From Salminus brasiliensis (Eukaryota > Chordata > Actinopteri > Characiformes > Bryconidae), in contig NC_132896.1 in assembly GCF_030463535.1 (NCBI RefSeq), positions 32,045,680 through 32,109,679 on the forward strand: 64,000 nt of DNA, in the 5' to 3' direction. A program made the position numbers and the translations under genes. A model generated the notes under the pieces. That model saw only the letters and a list, made by a program, of their open reading frames with translations, did not search any database and was not told the DNA's origin. This document shows, piece after piece, positions 1 through 12,010 of the stretch (its first letter is position 1; each line of letters starts with the position of its first letter).

Positions 1-1189
1 ATTATTTAATATCAAATTTGGACCCAATTTCGACCACCTATTACCCACGTACCCCCCCCACAGCGCATGCAATGCCCCCATTACTAGTGAGTGGACCAAC
101 ACACACCCCCCCTCCGATGCGTGTGCCTCTCATTTTTAGAGATGAAGATTTCAAGATGAAGTCAGGTTGACTTTAATGGTTGTAAATATTGTCTTATTTT
201 CACTGTGATATTCATAGAAATGATACTGTATAGTATGAAACATTGTAAGTTAGCTTTGATGTGCGGTTTATTAATAAAAATATATATAAGAATGTATTCA
301 AAATGAAAAGGACAATAAATAAACTGAGTAAAAACATGGAGATGCCCTGACCCAGACCAAATGAACTCAACGTTTATATGGAGAGCAGTCGCAATGCAGT
401 CATCTCCAGCACGGTAATCAATCAATCAGTCAATCAATCAATCAATCAATCATTCAGATTGAGAGTTAAAGATTTATACTGAGTGCATGTCCTGCTTCTC
501 ATAGCCCACTCTGTGTCTTCAGTCTGAAATACAGGGCAGCAAAAAAGACCTCGTAAAGACGTTCAGTCCAAAAAAGAACACATCGCCTGGTTTCATGGTG
601 TTTAATCTTTAACCCACTTTAACAGTTGGGCAAGAACATGTGAGGAACATCCTCAGATAGGACATTTCCCAACTCCTAAAGAAGTTAGGAGAGGTAATGT
701 ACATGTGTCTCCACTGGCGGGTGCCATTTAGCTTCAGGGTAATCTGTAAGGATCCTCAGATCAGTGGATGCAGCATGCGTAACACTAATGTTACTATAAA
801 GGAAATTTGTCCAGTACCGGACTGGTCAGAGTTTAGGGGTTTAGGGTTTATGCTCTGGGAATATTATGCTTGAAAAGTTCAGCATCAAAGATCTTCTATA
901 AATGAATTGTTGACTGCTAGTGTGTGTTTTAGAAATGGTATAGATCAAAAAGTATCAGAATATACAAATATAATATATATATATAGATGTATTAACATGT
1001 TAAATTCTTCATAAACGTATTAACATTATTCATAGCATACATCATTTGTCAAGTTTCAGCAAATTAAGTTATTTTTTCTTCATTTTGAAGCTGAATTTGA
1101 AGTTACCCTGCAGATAATGACAAATTTTCTAGTCTATATATCCGATAATTCTACTAATAATTAGATTTTCAAATAATTTTTATTTTCAT

Positions 1190-1550
1190 AAAAAAAGTTT
1201 ATGTTTTCATTTTAAGATTTGACGTATATCTAGGAATTTTACCAAGTTACATTTCTTGGAACAAGCAAATTTGTCTTGATAAAGGTATTTATTTGTAGAT
1301 ATTGTGCAGTAAAGAATTTTAAAGTAGTCTCACATGCAGGAGATTTTTTAGGGCAGAAACAAACGTTTACATCTAAAAGTAATAATTACAGATACACTTA
1401 AATTGAGTTAAGCGAAGGGGGGAAAAAACTGGTGGATTCTCATGAAATTCACTCAAACATTAAATATATTTAAGAAATTGTTGCTTTCGGACAAAAACCT
1501 TGTATCTCCATTGTTTATGTTTTTCACTTTTTGACATAAAGTGAATCTGG
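1190..1550 (+). repeat. Copy 1 of a ~340-bp repeat shared with lipocalin gene 1 intron 3
   Basis: This stretch is clearly similar to 3420-3765. Both share the words GATGTATATCTAGG (here GACGTATATCTAGG), GGAACAAGCAAATTTGTCTT, CTAAAAGTAATAATTACAGA and ACTCAAACATTAAA in the same order and spacing, in direct orientation. One copy lies 0.6 kb upstream of the first lipocalin gene and the other inside its third intron. It may be an old transposon copy or a local duplication. Confidence 0.7.
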
Positions 1551-1632
1551 CAGTTGTTCTTTAAATTGTGTCAAATCGTCAAGATGAACGGACCAATAGA
1601 AACGCTCCAAAATGACCTTTTAGAAGTTAGAA
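1490..1632 (-). mobile_element. Fragment of a dispersed MITE-like family (minus copy)
   Basis: Read on the minus strand, this has the block 'cattttggagcgtttctatt-ggtcc', then a sequence ending in a conserved 'ggagata'. The same block occurs in plus orientation at about 22470-22570, 62497-62600 and, partially, 23325-23425. Four related copies in two orientations and three genes indicate an interspersed element. No coding capacity is visible and the class is unknown. Confidence 0.55.
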
Positions 1633-1665
1633 GTCTTCTGTAAAGCTGCCATTTTGCATATATAG

Positions 1666-1670
<5 letters not shown>

Positions 1671-1715
<45 letters not shown>
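1671..1715. repeat. (AT)n microsatellite
   Basis: An uninterrupted AT dinucleotide run of about 45 bp upstream of the first lipocalin gene. Confidence 0.9.
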
Positions 1716-1717
<2 letters not shown>

Positions 1718-2082
1718 GTATGTAATTTTATAATATCTATATATATAGATAGATGTCTGCAGTTACTGTAATCTGCATGGTCCTATGTTTCTTAACTTGT
1801 GGACTTCGTGTAAAATCCAGTGGTCAAAAAAAAAAAAACACTACCATGGTACCTGACCCTGACCCTTGCTCCCTAAACTCATCAAACCCACGCTATCTGA
1901 TTATACTGCAGCTTAAACTAAGGTTACTGGAAGAGTGACTGGAACGTTGTCACTTAGCCACCTAAACCGCTGGTTGAGAGACATAGTGGATTTTCAGAAT
2001 TTACAAAATTCCAATATCAGGCTGCCAGGTCGACCTCTGGTGCTGTTGCATCACTCTGGAAGGGCCAGGAGGAACTGTGGAG

Positions 2083-2089
2083 TATAAAA
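2083..2089 (+). promoter_or_regulatory. TATA box of lipocalin gene 1
   Basis: TATAAAA lies 71 bp before the start codon at 2160. That spacing fits a transcription start near 2113 and a short 5' leader. The tandem paralogue has a TATA-like box 44 bp before its own ATG. Strong TATA boxes are usual for liver-secreted plasma protein genes. The assignment is inferred from position and motif only. Confidence 0.65.
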
Positions 2090-2159
2090 CCCTCTACAGT
2101 GCAGGAGTCCTGTACGAAGATAAGCAGACGCATCTGAAGAGCTCCACCATCTGACCACC

Positions 2160-5100
2160 ATGGCCGTTCTAGTCGTCTCCACTCTGGCTTTTCTCAGCCT
2201 GCTGGTCGCCAACCAGGCCGCTGACCCCAAGTGTGAGGATCTCACCAAGCCACTGGCGCTGGAGGACGACTACAGTTCAGTAAGTGTCCTCAAATACAGA
2301 CACGTCTTCATTTCATATGGGGGACACATTTAAATGCATGTGAGGTCCCTCAACTCTGTCTCTGCTCACTTGTAATGGCATGAGGACATGAGGCAAGAGC
2401 TCGTAGGACACTTCAGTGCAGTAGGAGTCTCAAGGTTCTTCTGTCCTGCAGCTCGGCATCCAACCGTTCTCATGTTGATGTGTTTTAGATCATGGGGAAG
2501 TGGATCTTCGCTGAAGGGATCGCTAATCACGTTTTGTTCAAAAACATCTTGAATACAATCAACAGCTCTAGAATCGAGTTCGCCCCCAGTTCCTTAAAAG
2601 ATACAGTCATTCTCAGACAATGGAACATGCTGTGAGTCTCTCTGTTACTCTCATAATCTCATATCGGCTTTAGATAGCTTACTTCAAACGCATGCTGAGC
2701 TATCATAGCTTCTACATATGAGCTTCACCTGTGATGTGTGTCCTTCTGTCCCTCAGAAACGGCAAGTGTGAATTTGTGACCATCAATGCAACTATCAAAA
2801 ACACCACCATCTATGTTTCTGGTATGTCGAAATTCCTACATCATCCCTATAACATCTGTGTCAAGCATCAAGTGCTAAACAGCATAGGTACTGTTACCCC
2901 TATGGCTACCTATGCTGCTTAGGCTACGGAATAAAATAGATTTTTAAAATTGTTTTCTAGCTTAATAATTCGCTTCTTAAATAAAATAGCCATCGTCCAA
3001 CGTATTATCGAAACCATTTTATCCTAAAATACTGTAAAAAAATCATATAAAAATACTGTGAATTGTTCTGTATCTGTTATTAATTATTCAGTATTTGCTA
3101 TGCATTATTTAGTAACCAGTATGTATTAATCAAAAGTTATTTGGTTATTTGGTATTAATTATAAATGATTCTGTATCCAGTATTAAATATGTAGTAACCA
3201 GTATGTATTTTGTAGATTATTTAGTAACCAGTATGTATTATTCAGAATCTACTCATTTTTATGTGCTTAGTTTAAAAATAAACTAAGAACAACACTAAAG
3301 CAAGACTAAAAAGGTTTATATGAGCCATAATTATTAGCAATTAGGACCAGCATGATTAAATTAAATGTTAAAATATTTTTTATTTTAATAATAATAATAA
3401 TAATAATAGTACAAAAAGATTGTTTTAATTTTAATATTTGATGTATATCTAGGCATTTTACCAAGTTATATATATTGGAACAAGCAAATTTGTCTTGATA
3501 AAGGTATTTATTTATGGATATTATGTAGTAAATAATTTTTAATAAGTCTCACAACACTCTCTGCATGAGAAATGCATGACGTGCAGGAGGTTTTTTTTAA
3601 GGCAGAAACAAACTTTCAAATCTAAAAGTAATAATTACAGATACACTTGAATTGAGTTAAGCAAAGGGGAAAAAACTGGTGGATTTTATTGAAATTCACT
3701 CAAACATTAAACATATTTAATACATTGTTGCTTTTGGACAAAAGCCTTGTATCTCCATTTATATGCAAGTCTAAATACTAAATTATTTCTTAAAATACTG
3801 TAAAAATGACAATGAACCAATAACAACACTAAAGCAAGATTAAAGAAGTTTATATGAGCCGTAATTATTAGCAGTAATTATTAGGACCAGCATGATCAAG
3901 CTTGGCCAAAACCAAACCAAATGCAACATTTACTATGTAGAACTTACCAGCATGGGGTATGCTTTCGTCTGGATGACCAGCTTTTCAACCACCTTGCCCA
4001 TCAATTATCTCTCTTATCCTACAGTTACTGCATTACTGCACCATTATTCACTTCACATGTGTGTACACTGCTGTGTTTACACAGTATTTCATCTGTACAG
4101 AGCTGCATACGGCTGTTCTGTGAATAACACTGTAAGGCACACTGTATAGGTCCTAAGTCCTCGTCCTAAGTCCTCGTAAAAAATATGTATGGTGGGTATA
4201 CTATAGTTCTCTGTATAGTGTGCATTGTCTGTAAATTATATGTAGAGTAGCTGTATATTGTCAATACTAGAGAGAAACGAATTCCTTGTGTGTGTGAACA
4301 TATTTGGCCAATAAATCTGATTCTAGGTTGGCAAAAGCTGAGTCTTGAGCTGGGTCTTTTAGCCTGGGGGGTAGTCACTGTTCCATTTGGCCTAATACCA
4401 CTTATGGGAACTCTACCTTCGACACGGACGTCTGTAGCTTATAAAAAGCTTTCAAGTAACGTCCTTTAACTACATGCTGCTGCTTTAATGATGCGTGGCC
4501 TTTTGTCGCTTGTTTCCTCTCTGTCAATAATGCTAAGGACCCCCTTGTGGACAATCTTCAGACTGCTCAATGTGAGAGAGTGACTTAGTGAGTTATAAAG
4601 TGAGGCAGTATATACAGTCAAATGTTTGTAAGAAAATACAGTATTTATTATAATAATTAGCTTCATTGTTTTTGGGTTGTTTTTTAGGCCCAACGTCCAA
4701 ATCCAGTCCAAACCTGCAATGTTCTGTCTACTATTTCTTGCACGTTCAGTCCTGGGTTTTCCAAATATCCTCTGTCTGTCTGTTTTCAGAAAAGGGCGTC
4801 TCAACAGAGGGCGATTTCCTGCAATCCAGTCCTGGCTGCCTCTCTATTAGCTTCACCAGTCATGCGCAAAATGAGACCATCAAATCTATCTACCTCTTCA
4901 GTAAGTCATGTTGCTCCATTACACTGCAGTAATGCATTGGGTCTGCGATTCATTGTGCAGGCGACTGTACTGTAGCTGTAGACCACCAACAACGTCCAAA
5001 GCAAAAGGTTCCGTTCAGATTATCCTCAGGTGTGGCGGTCAAATCAGTACAAGGTTACTTGTATTACAGAGGAGGGCCAACCTAGTGTTAGGAGTCTTGC

Positions 5101-6702
5101 CCAAGGTTGCGCCACACCAACCACACCAACCACCAGTGTTGCAAGTGCCAGGTGGAGTCCTAGTGAGTGGGTGGGTTAGTTGTCTCAGCTAAAATTGGAC
5201 CACAATCCAATACAAACCTCACATACTATTGACTACGTTAGCAGATTGTATACTTAGACCAGAACATAGATAATACAGCCCTAGCTTATAAATATGACTT
5301 ATTATGACATATTTATGTATGTGTGATCTTTCAGCGAGGAGCCCCAAAGCATCTGAAGCTGAGACGGATCTGTACTGGAAACAAGCGACCTGTCTCGGAT
5401 TTAAAAAAGAACCACAGTACTCCTACGACGGTGTGACAGGTCAGTACTGACCACAGTGGACAGGTCTTGGGGGTCGGGATGTCCCGATCTGATCCAGGCA
5501 GTTTTTTAATGAATCGGGTATTGACTCTTAAGGTTCTGATCCACTTCCGATTCTTAGGTTTCGCCATCTGGTGTCCTCTACGCGCCATTAAAATACATGA
5601 GGAACTTTTTTAGAAAACTAACCCAGACAGAGTTAATCTGTGACATGATTTCAGCGAGCAAAACCAAACCGGGCTTTATTCTAACTGACAAGACGGGGAT
5701 GTTACCAGTTAGCCGCCAAAACAAAAGCTTAAGTTGGCTCTAATGCTAACTCTCCATTCCACCTTAAATACAGCCGCAGTCACAGTGGGTACAGCTCAAC
5801 AGCAGAGCGAAACTGCTGCAGTATTTAAGGTGGAACAGAAAGTTCGGGGAAGAGGAAAACTTTAGCTTAGCGTTAGCTCAGAGCCTCGCTGTAAAAATTA
5901 CCCAGCAACAGCAGACGGCCACAAAGTGAGTTAGTTAATCTGTCAGAAGAGTCTTTAGTCTTTAATCACGCCTGATTAGAAACCAGACTATGGTATTAAA
6001 TGCTCTGTTCTACCAGCGAGAGAACCACGCTCCTTTCTATGGTTCTAAACCAGCTCTGAACGGCCTATTCAGAACCGAGGATGAGGCTAATGCTAATGCA
6101 CATGCACTGTGATTAGACTGCAGAGCTGTAAAGGAGCTGAGAGCTGAAAGGTCAAGGAGGTCAGTCAGGCTGGACTGTAGATATTAAAGACTATAGAGTT
6201 TAAAACAGTCGTTTAAAAAGACGCTCCAAACAAAGTAGATCAGATTAGAATTTCGTCTGATTTTAGATTAGTCTGATTGTAAAAACTGTTATTAAAAATA
6301 GATTTATTAAAAATAGAGACTTGACTGCTGTTTATTATTATGTTTTAGCACATCTTACCTAAGTTGAGGGGCTGTATTATTATTTATAGAAACACAAAGA
6401 TCGGTATTGACTTATAGTCAGCGTTAAGAGATTCGGATCGGATCAAGGCATTAAAAAAACTTGATTGGGACATCCCTACTTCGGGGCATTCTAAATAATA
6501 ATAATAATATTTAAATTGGCAAATTAAGACATGCATTAAAAGCCTTATTTTTATGTTTAAAAATTTTATTATTATGTTTTTTGTTTTTTTGCTAATTTTG
6601 ACGAATAACTCTGTTTTCTGTGAAGAATTCTGTAAAGATGGTGATGAGAAGGACGGTGCATCTGCCGACCAGACTAAACCTGAGGACAAAAAGGAGGAAT
6701 GA
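2160..6702 (+). CDS. Secreted lipocalin, orosomucoid / saxitoxin-tetrodotoxin-binding-protein-like (copy 1)
   Basis: Six coding exons joined at GT-AG sites: 2160-2279, 2489-2631, 2757-2821, 4790-4900, 5335-5439, 6626-6702. They give an uninterrupted 206-aa protein. Residues 1-20 are a signal peptide with a Leu/Val/Ala core ending VANQA. The lipocalin Gly-x-Trp motif is G43-K44-W45, just after the first intron. Sequons are N65, N98, N103 and N137. Mature cysteines are 25, 92, 126, 166 and 184, and the protein ends in a charged tail rich in Glu and Lys. This layout resembles fish proteins annotated as saxitoxin and tetrodotoxin-binding protein-like or alpha-1-acid-glycoprotein-like. Those are plasma carriers of small hydrophobic ligands, not toxins. 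The ligand here is unknown. Intron 3 is enlarged by repeats and intron 5 by a hAT-type MITE. A paralogue follows 0.9 kb downstream. The family call is from memory of its motifs. Confidence 0.82.
3285..3960. repeat. Repeat cluster in intron 3 of lipocalin gene 1
   Basis: This contains copy 2 (3420-3765) of the repeat seen at 1190-1550. It is bracketed by two similar blocks (3285-3360 and 3815-3900) that share 'aacaacactaaagcaag', 'tttatatgagcc' and 'aggaccagcatgat'. The bracketing pair may be parts of one element or the result of a local duplication. A following 'accagcatggggtatg' block (about 3950) is the same family as the repeat at 12.6-13.0 kb. Confidence 0.6.
5474..6478. mobile_element. 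Non-autonomous hAT-type element in intron 5 of lipocalin gene 1
   Basis: The left end starts TCGGGATGTCCCGATC. The reverse complement of the right end starts TAGGGATGTCCCAATC. The inverted similarity continues inward through a 'gatc(c)...ttttttaatg' block. Immediate flanks are CTTGGGGG (5466-5473) and CTTCGGGG (6479-6486), an 8-bp target duplication with one mismatch, as expected of hAT transposition. The roughly 1.0-kb interior has no transposase frame, so the element would depend on an enzyme from elsewhere. It lies wholly in an intron. Confidence 0.8.
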
Positions 6703-6796
6703 AAAGTGATTGATTTTGCACTTGTTAATGTGTTGCATTCGGCCCTTTTTAGGCCAGAGTGTCCTTTGACCAAATGTAATGCAGGATCCACAGCAT

Positions 6797-6813
6797 AATA
6801 AACAGTGAATAAA
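6797..6813 (+). terminator. Polyadenylation signals of lipocalin gene 1
   Basis: Two AATAAA hexamers (6797-6802 and 6808-6813) lie about 100 bp after the stop codon, the expected place for 3'-end formation. Confidence 0.7.
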
Positions 6814-6849
6814 GATCAATGGGATTTAATGATTTACAGTGTCTGGCAA

Positions 6850-7530
6850 ATTTCTTGCATCTGTCTACGTTCTCTAGTCCAGGTCTCATCTTCTTAATAT
6901 TGGGTTTGTATAACGTATATGAGTTTATATAATATATGAGTGTGTAGGCAGTGATGCAGAATCATTATTAGATGTGTACACGCAGCAGCAATTCTTTTAT
7001 TTAACACTTCAATTGGTACAATTCTTACATCCTCAATCTATGATCCATACTTGTTCTCAGTCTGAAGCAGATGGCCAGGGCTTCATGAAGCTGCAGGACT
7101 GTGATAGTCACCACAGTTCAGAATGCTCTGATTAGTGTTAAAGGTAAAGTTAAGGCCTAAAGCAGGTGTTTAGTAGCTGAGGATGTGCAAATACACTCCA
7201 AATGCATTCCCATCCTTATGGTTTGTTTGGCCTGGACAAATCCATGTGATGAACTTGAAGATTTTGTTGTGTATTTACCCAAATGAAATTGGTGACAATC
7301 TGAATCCAGTGTTTGTTAGCAATGTTAGCCTAGTTTACAATCTCCTATTGTAAACAAACTTAACTCATGTTCATCAATGAATCTAAACGTGTCACCATCT
7401 GGCATTTTGGGGGGAATTTTGGACTGAATGTCTTTCAAATGGTTGTTAGGAAATAGACAAATACATTTCTCAATACCCCGTAGTTCTGTCCCTCCGGACT
7501 AGAGTTCAGAGCAGGAGGGACGTTCAATAT
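6850..7530. other. Intergenic spacer between the two lipocalin genes
   Basis: About 0.7 kb separates the polyadenylation signals of copy 1 from the promoter of copy 2. No open frame, SINE or clear repeat was recognised. It should hold the regulatory sequence of copy 2. Confidence 0.5.
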
Positions 7531-7537
7531 TAAACAG

Positions 7538-7544
7538 TATAAAG
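7538..7544 (+). promoter_or_regulatory. TATA-like box of lipocalin gene 2
   Basis: TATAAAG lies 44 bp upstream of the ATG at 7588, a similar position to the TATA box of the first copy. Confidence 0.5.
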
Positions 7545-7587
7545 TGCAGGTGTCCAGTTTGCAGCCTAGCAGAAGCATCTGTCCAGT

Positions 7588-10500
7588 ATGGCTTTCCTAA
7601 TCAGCTCCTCTCTGGCCTTTCTCGGCCTGCTGGTCATCAGCCAGGCCGCTGACCCAACTTGTGAGGATCTCACAAAGCCGGTGGAACTGGAGGACGAACG
7701 TTCAGTAAGTTTATCCATTAAGTCTTGGTCAGTAGTCTCATTTATAAAGGTACAGAATGCTGCAGATACAAATGCTATCTATAGTTATCTATTAAAATTT
7801 GAATAACGACATGTCTGATAAGCTCACAGTTTTAAACACGTATAGATACAAATTGCAAAATTTGGTCCAGATTGGGAAGGAAAGATATGTTTATTTGTAT
7901 AGTATGTTCGTACAAAGTGGCAATTACATAATATAATATAATATAATGTAATATAGAAAGAAAAACAAAAATAAAAAATAAAAAAATCCAAATTAAATTA
8001 AATTAAATTAAATGTCATTTGTTATTTAATTTCATTTAATTTAATAGTTTTTAATTAATAGTTACTGCTTTCCCACTGGCTAGTAGACATAACTAAGCAA
8101 AATTAAACCTGAAGAGGGCCCTACAGCACTTAAAAACACTATCAGAAATTGGACTCTGTTATTTGCACTTATTTGTTGAAAGACTATAAATGATATGTAT
8201 TATTATTATTATTATTATTGTTTATCTTCAATATATTATTCAACCTATTTACAGAGAGACTTTCCTCCATACACAGTACAGTACGATTCAATGAATTCAC
8301 TCTCATCAGTGAATCACTAGTTGTAACTATTTGGCACTTTATTGATATTACTGTATTTAATTTGAATATATTTTGATATATTATTTATTGTGAACATTAC
8401 AGGCACCTCATTTTCAGATTAATGATAGGCCATATTATTAATCACTTTTACTTCTTCTCGTTTTTCATTTTGCTTTTTTTTTACTATATTTTCAGATTAT
8501 TGGAAAATGGGTTTTCCAGGAAGGAATCACGAATAGTCCGAGACTTGGAAATGTCTTCAAAACAATGAACAGCTCTTGGATGGAGTTTACTCCCAGCTCT
8601 CTCACAGACACACTGGTTCTCAGCCAAGGGAGCTTGATGTGAGTTACTCTCATCCTCTTAAATCTGGAAAAAAAAAGGTTCCTCAAAGGTTTTTAGGAAA
8701 GGCAGTGGTTCTCGGACTCTTATATGATGCGTATCTATTCCCCCCTCAGACATGGAGGTTGTCAGCTTACCAGCAAGAACGTAACCTTCCAAAACAGCAC
8801 CATACATGTTTCCGGTAAGCCTGAGTCCTACATGTACATATGGGGCCTGTATCAGTAGCCCAACTGGGAACCAGAGGGTTTTGTCCTCACTGTTCTGTGT
8901 TGGCCCCACCTATGGATGCCCACCAGGGTCAGTCAGTGATGGGACCAGGAGGGGTTAAACATGGGCACCATCTGGGTTGTACATCGCATGGAGCCAAGAT
9001 GGTACCCATGTGAGATTAGGGTGGGCTGTAACATTGAGGCCCATGCCCGCTCAGGGCCCATACCCACCTGGAAACCATCTAGCCCACGTTCCAGCCAGGT
9101 GAGCCCCACTGGGACTGGAATGGGTTCTTCTGAATAACCTTCACTCAGTAGCATACCTGTCTGTTCACAGTACACAATATAACAACCGTGATCAATCTAC
9201 TGCCGTCCTGTGCTCACTGCCTCACCCTGAGCTTCTGCAGAGAGATGGCGGATGAGACGCTGAGGTCCATCTACTTCTTGAGTAAGTCACTTTCTCGTTT
9301 CTGCTTCAGAGGTCAGTTTAGTGGTCAGCTATTTAAGCTGTAAACCATTCGCTAAACCATGAGACCAAGACACCTTTCAGCTAAATGTAGTTAAATCATG
9401 CTTAATAAAGACGTTATCGCTAGCTATTCTGGCTAAACGTAGCGTAAATTAACCGAAAGAAGAATATAACTTTGTATATTAGCAAGTGTTTGATGATTTA
9501 TTGTGTTTGATGGTTTATTACACAGCATTTAGCATTATGCTAACATCGTTTGTAGCATAATACAAACGATGGCATACCCATAATTCATTGCGTCATTTGG
9601 TTTGAAGACACTGCTTACAAGCATAACAGTGGGATTCTGTTCCCCATAATAGTGCTCTATATAGGGATCTAGGGGATATGGGCTAGGGAACTTGGCCCAG
9701 TTTCGGGCCCTAAGTATAAAGGGGACGTTTTCCACCCTGAGGTCCACCTATGGCACCAAAAACAGACAGACAACAATTCATTTTCCAAAATTTGGACTTG
9801 CTGTTTCTGTATCAGTGTGCCTGTAAAGAATAGTATATATGTAAATAAGCTGTGTTCTGATTGGCTGCCCTATTTTAGTGTACTAAAAAAAAAGATCTGA
9901 AATTCTCCTTTTAACTTAAACTTCGGAAAAGTCTTTCTTTTTTTTTTAGAAACAATGTTTATATACATTTGACTTAAAAGTGAGGTCAATCTTCTGTGAT
10001 TTAGTCTAGTTAAGTCCTGTGGAGATGATATGATCAATGCGCCTCTAGGTGGCACTGCGTACACACCTAAATCTCCAAAGATCTGAGGTTCAAGGTGGAG
10101 GCCGTACTTTGTTAGCACTAGTTAATTAAAAAAATAAATAAAAGGGGGGGATGGGGTTCATTTATGTGTGTCCCATGACCATCACCTACAAGGGTATCTG
10201 TAAGGCACTCAAGTTTGCTTCCAATATTTCAGCAAAAGAACCCAAAGCACCTGAGACTGCTGTGGAGCTGTACAGGAAACAGGCAGCGTGTTTGGGGCTC
10301 AAAGAAGAACCTCAGTTCTCCTATGATGGTGTAACAGGTCAGTAAGGCTGTAATACAAGGTGTATGTACTAAGACTAATGATAATTAAGCTAACTATCAG
10401 GGAAAATGAATGTTTCGGCCTAGTTTGAGGTGCTTTATGTTGTAGTTGGGAGGGATTTGGGTCATGTATTGAGCAGATGCACATGACCTAAGGATTGTAT

Positions 10501-10628
10501 GGGTGAAAAAGCTGGATTCAGGCATTTTCTCCTGCTAATTTCTCTCTTTTCTTATCACAGAGCTCTGTGGCAAGACTGATACATGTGAAAGCCAGACTAA
10601 ACCTGAACCGGAGAAGAATGCTACATGA
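7588..10628 (+). CDS. Secreted lipocalin, orosomucoid / saxitoxin-tetrodotoxin-binding-protein-like (copy 2)
   Basis: Six coding exons: 7588-7704, 8496-8638, 8750-8814, 9171-9281, 10233-10337, 10561-10628. They give 202 aa with no disruption. Internal exons 2-5 are 143, 65, 111 and 105 nt, exactly as in copy 1, with the same phases, so the two arose by tandem duplication. The signal peptide spans residues 1-20, and the lipocalin motif is G42-K43-W44. Sequons are N64, N97, N102, N111 and a C-terminal N200-A-T. There are eight mature cysteines (25, 91, 122, 125, 131, 165, 183, 189) against five in copy 1. The three extra ones (122, 131, 189) suggest at least one added disulfide or a dimer contact. 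The sequence around exons 3 and 4 has diverged strongly, whereas the exon 5 block K-E-P-Q-F-S-Y-D-G-V-T is conserved. It is presumably a plasma ligand carrier, with ligand unknown. Confidence 0.82.
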
Positions 10629-10727
10629 ATGCTGGATATCATGGTCGCGATTCTCCAGTTCTTCTTAACTGCTGATGCACCAGAAATCATTTTTGCTCAT
10701 TTTCTGATGTCTATCTTTCTCTTTTTC

Positions 10728-10733
10728 AATAAA
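10728..10733 (+). terminator. Polyadenylation signal of lipocalin gene 2
   Basis: AATAAA lies 100 bp after the stop codon at 10626-10628, the same spacing as in copy 1. Confidence 0.7.
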
Positions 10734-11379
10734 TCTCCTGAAATCAAGGATATAAAAGGGGGGTTGTAACTTTTCTTGTTGCAGGCCTTCTGGAAAGGCC
10801 TTACACTAGATATTGGAACACTGCTGTGAGGATTTGACTGCATTTAGCCACACAAGAGCGTCAGTGGAGTAAGGTACTCATACTAGATGAGTAGTTTTTT
10901 CCACTACACTTGGATGGATGTCTGATAGGCCTACCAAGCACTACCAAGGCTACGATCCTGACACCAGTACGTCTTGCATCCAAGGGAATGAAATTCCAAA
11001 TTACGGCTTCTGCATTTCTGTGATGGAGATGTTAGAGCCATTCAATGTTTTCAGGCGTCTGATAACAGGGACAATTCTGACCCTGTAACTGACTCTAAAC
11101 TGGTCTGCATTTCACACCAAACCTCACACACCAAATCTAAATTTATTTATTTTAATATTAGAAATTGATTTCAGTAGCATTGATATTGAGGACTGATTCT
11201 GAAAAAGACATGCCAGGATCGGAGATGTAGCTTAAGTATTAAGCCCAGAGTTGCCAGGTTTGTTATATTCCCTCCAAACTGGGCTAGTTGAAAAAAAAGG
11301 TCCAAATTGTTTGGGAAATAAAAAAGGACAGATATGCAGGGGTCATACACAGTAATGTGAACTCAAGGTGAAGTAAATG

Positions 11380-11752
11380 TTAGCTAGCTAACAGGGACAT
11401 AAAAGAATAAGCATAAAATATATATAATAGACCTAATGGTCCATTAGCTCTTGCTCACCTGGGATATGTTTTTGCTTGAGTTTGGTAGTCTAGATGGTCT
11501 CCAGGCATCATCAACCTCACCAAGATAGAGAAACAGTAAGACCAGTCTTAAAGTTGCCCCCGTTGCTGACACAGATGTGTTCTCTGGAATGATGCATGGT
11601 GCATGGTCATCCAACATTACCGTATCATATATGTCATGTAGCAATTTTTGGATTGCAAAGCAGTGAGGACAGCTGTTGTAGAAATGTCCCCATTGTAACC
11701 CTGCTAGCTAGCTAACAGGGACATAAGAGAATAAGCATAAAATATACATAAT
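11380..11752 (+). repeat. Segment bracketed by ~50-bp direct repeats and duplicated in mgat4 intron 1
   Basis: The bracketing repeats (about 11380-11430 and 11702-11752) share 'gctagctaacagggacata' and 'gaataagcataaaatat'. The material between them, 11440-11600 plus 11618-11712, matches 13477-13638 and 14046-14139 in direct order. About 410 bp present in the downstream copy is missing here. The breakpoint falls at a shared 'gatgcatggtgc'. Confidence 0.75.
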
Positions 11753-11769
11753 GCTGGAAGCGGAAACGC

Positions 11770-12010
11770 AGGATGGATAGAAGGCCGGGTCAGAATATCT
11801 CCAAAGCATCCGAAAGGTCCTGTAGATGGGGTTCTGGTATGCAGTGGTCCAGGGAAACCCCTTCAAGGGCCATTGATGTGATCCATGGATCTACCTACCT
11901 CACAACATACATGCCAGATACCACAGAGGCCACCTTCAGAGGTCTTGTGGAGTCCATGCCTCGACGGGTCAGAGCTGTTTTGGAGACACGTGGGGGACCT
12001 ACACAAAATG
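11770..12010 (+). mobile_element. Dispersed fish repeat (copy)
   Basis: This shares ordered blocks 'gggtcagaatatctccaaa', 'gcagtggtc' and 'tgatgtgatccatgga' with 39895-40180 and 50810-50985. The right part, covering the 'ggtcttgtggagtccatgcc' block, matches the reverse complement of part of 17650-17910. It is an old interspersed element with no coding frame. I cannot name the class with confidence. Confidence 0.55.

Larger units (their letters stand above)
1..2050. other. Upstream intergenic sequence, AT-rich and repeat-bearing
   Basis: No exon is supported here. The stretch is AT-rich and holds a short TCAA tetranucleotide run near 418-450, a dispersed repeat at about 1190-1630, and an (AT)n tract at about 1671-1715. 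Short open frames on both strands lack splice context, codon bias or family resemblance and are taken as chance. Confidence 0.6.

Noticed and set aside
3892-4149. 85-aa frame within lipocalin gene 1 intron 3
   Set aside because: Repeat-derived sequence. It is not flanked by suitable splice sites and is absent from the otherwise matching paralogue.
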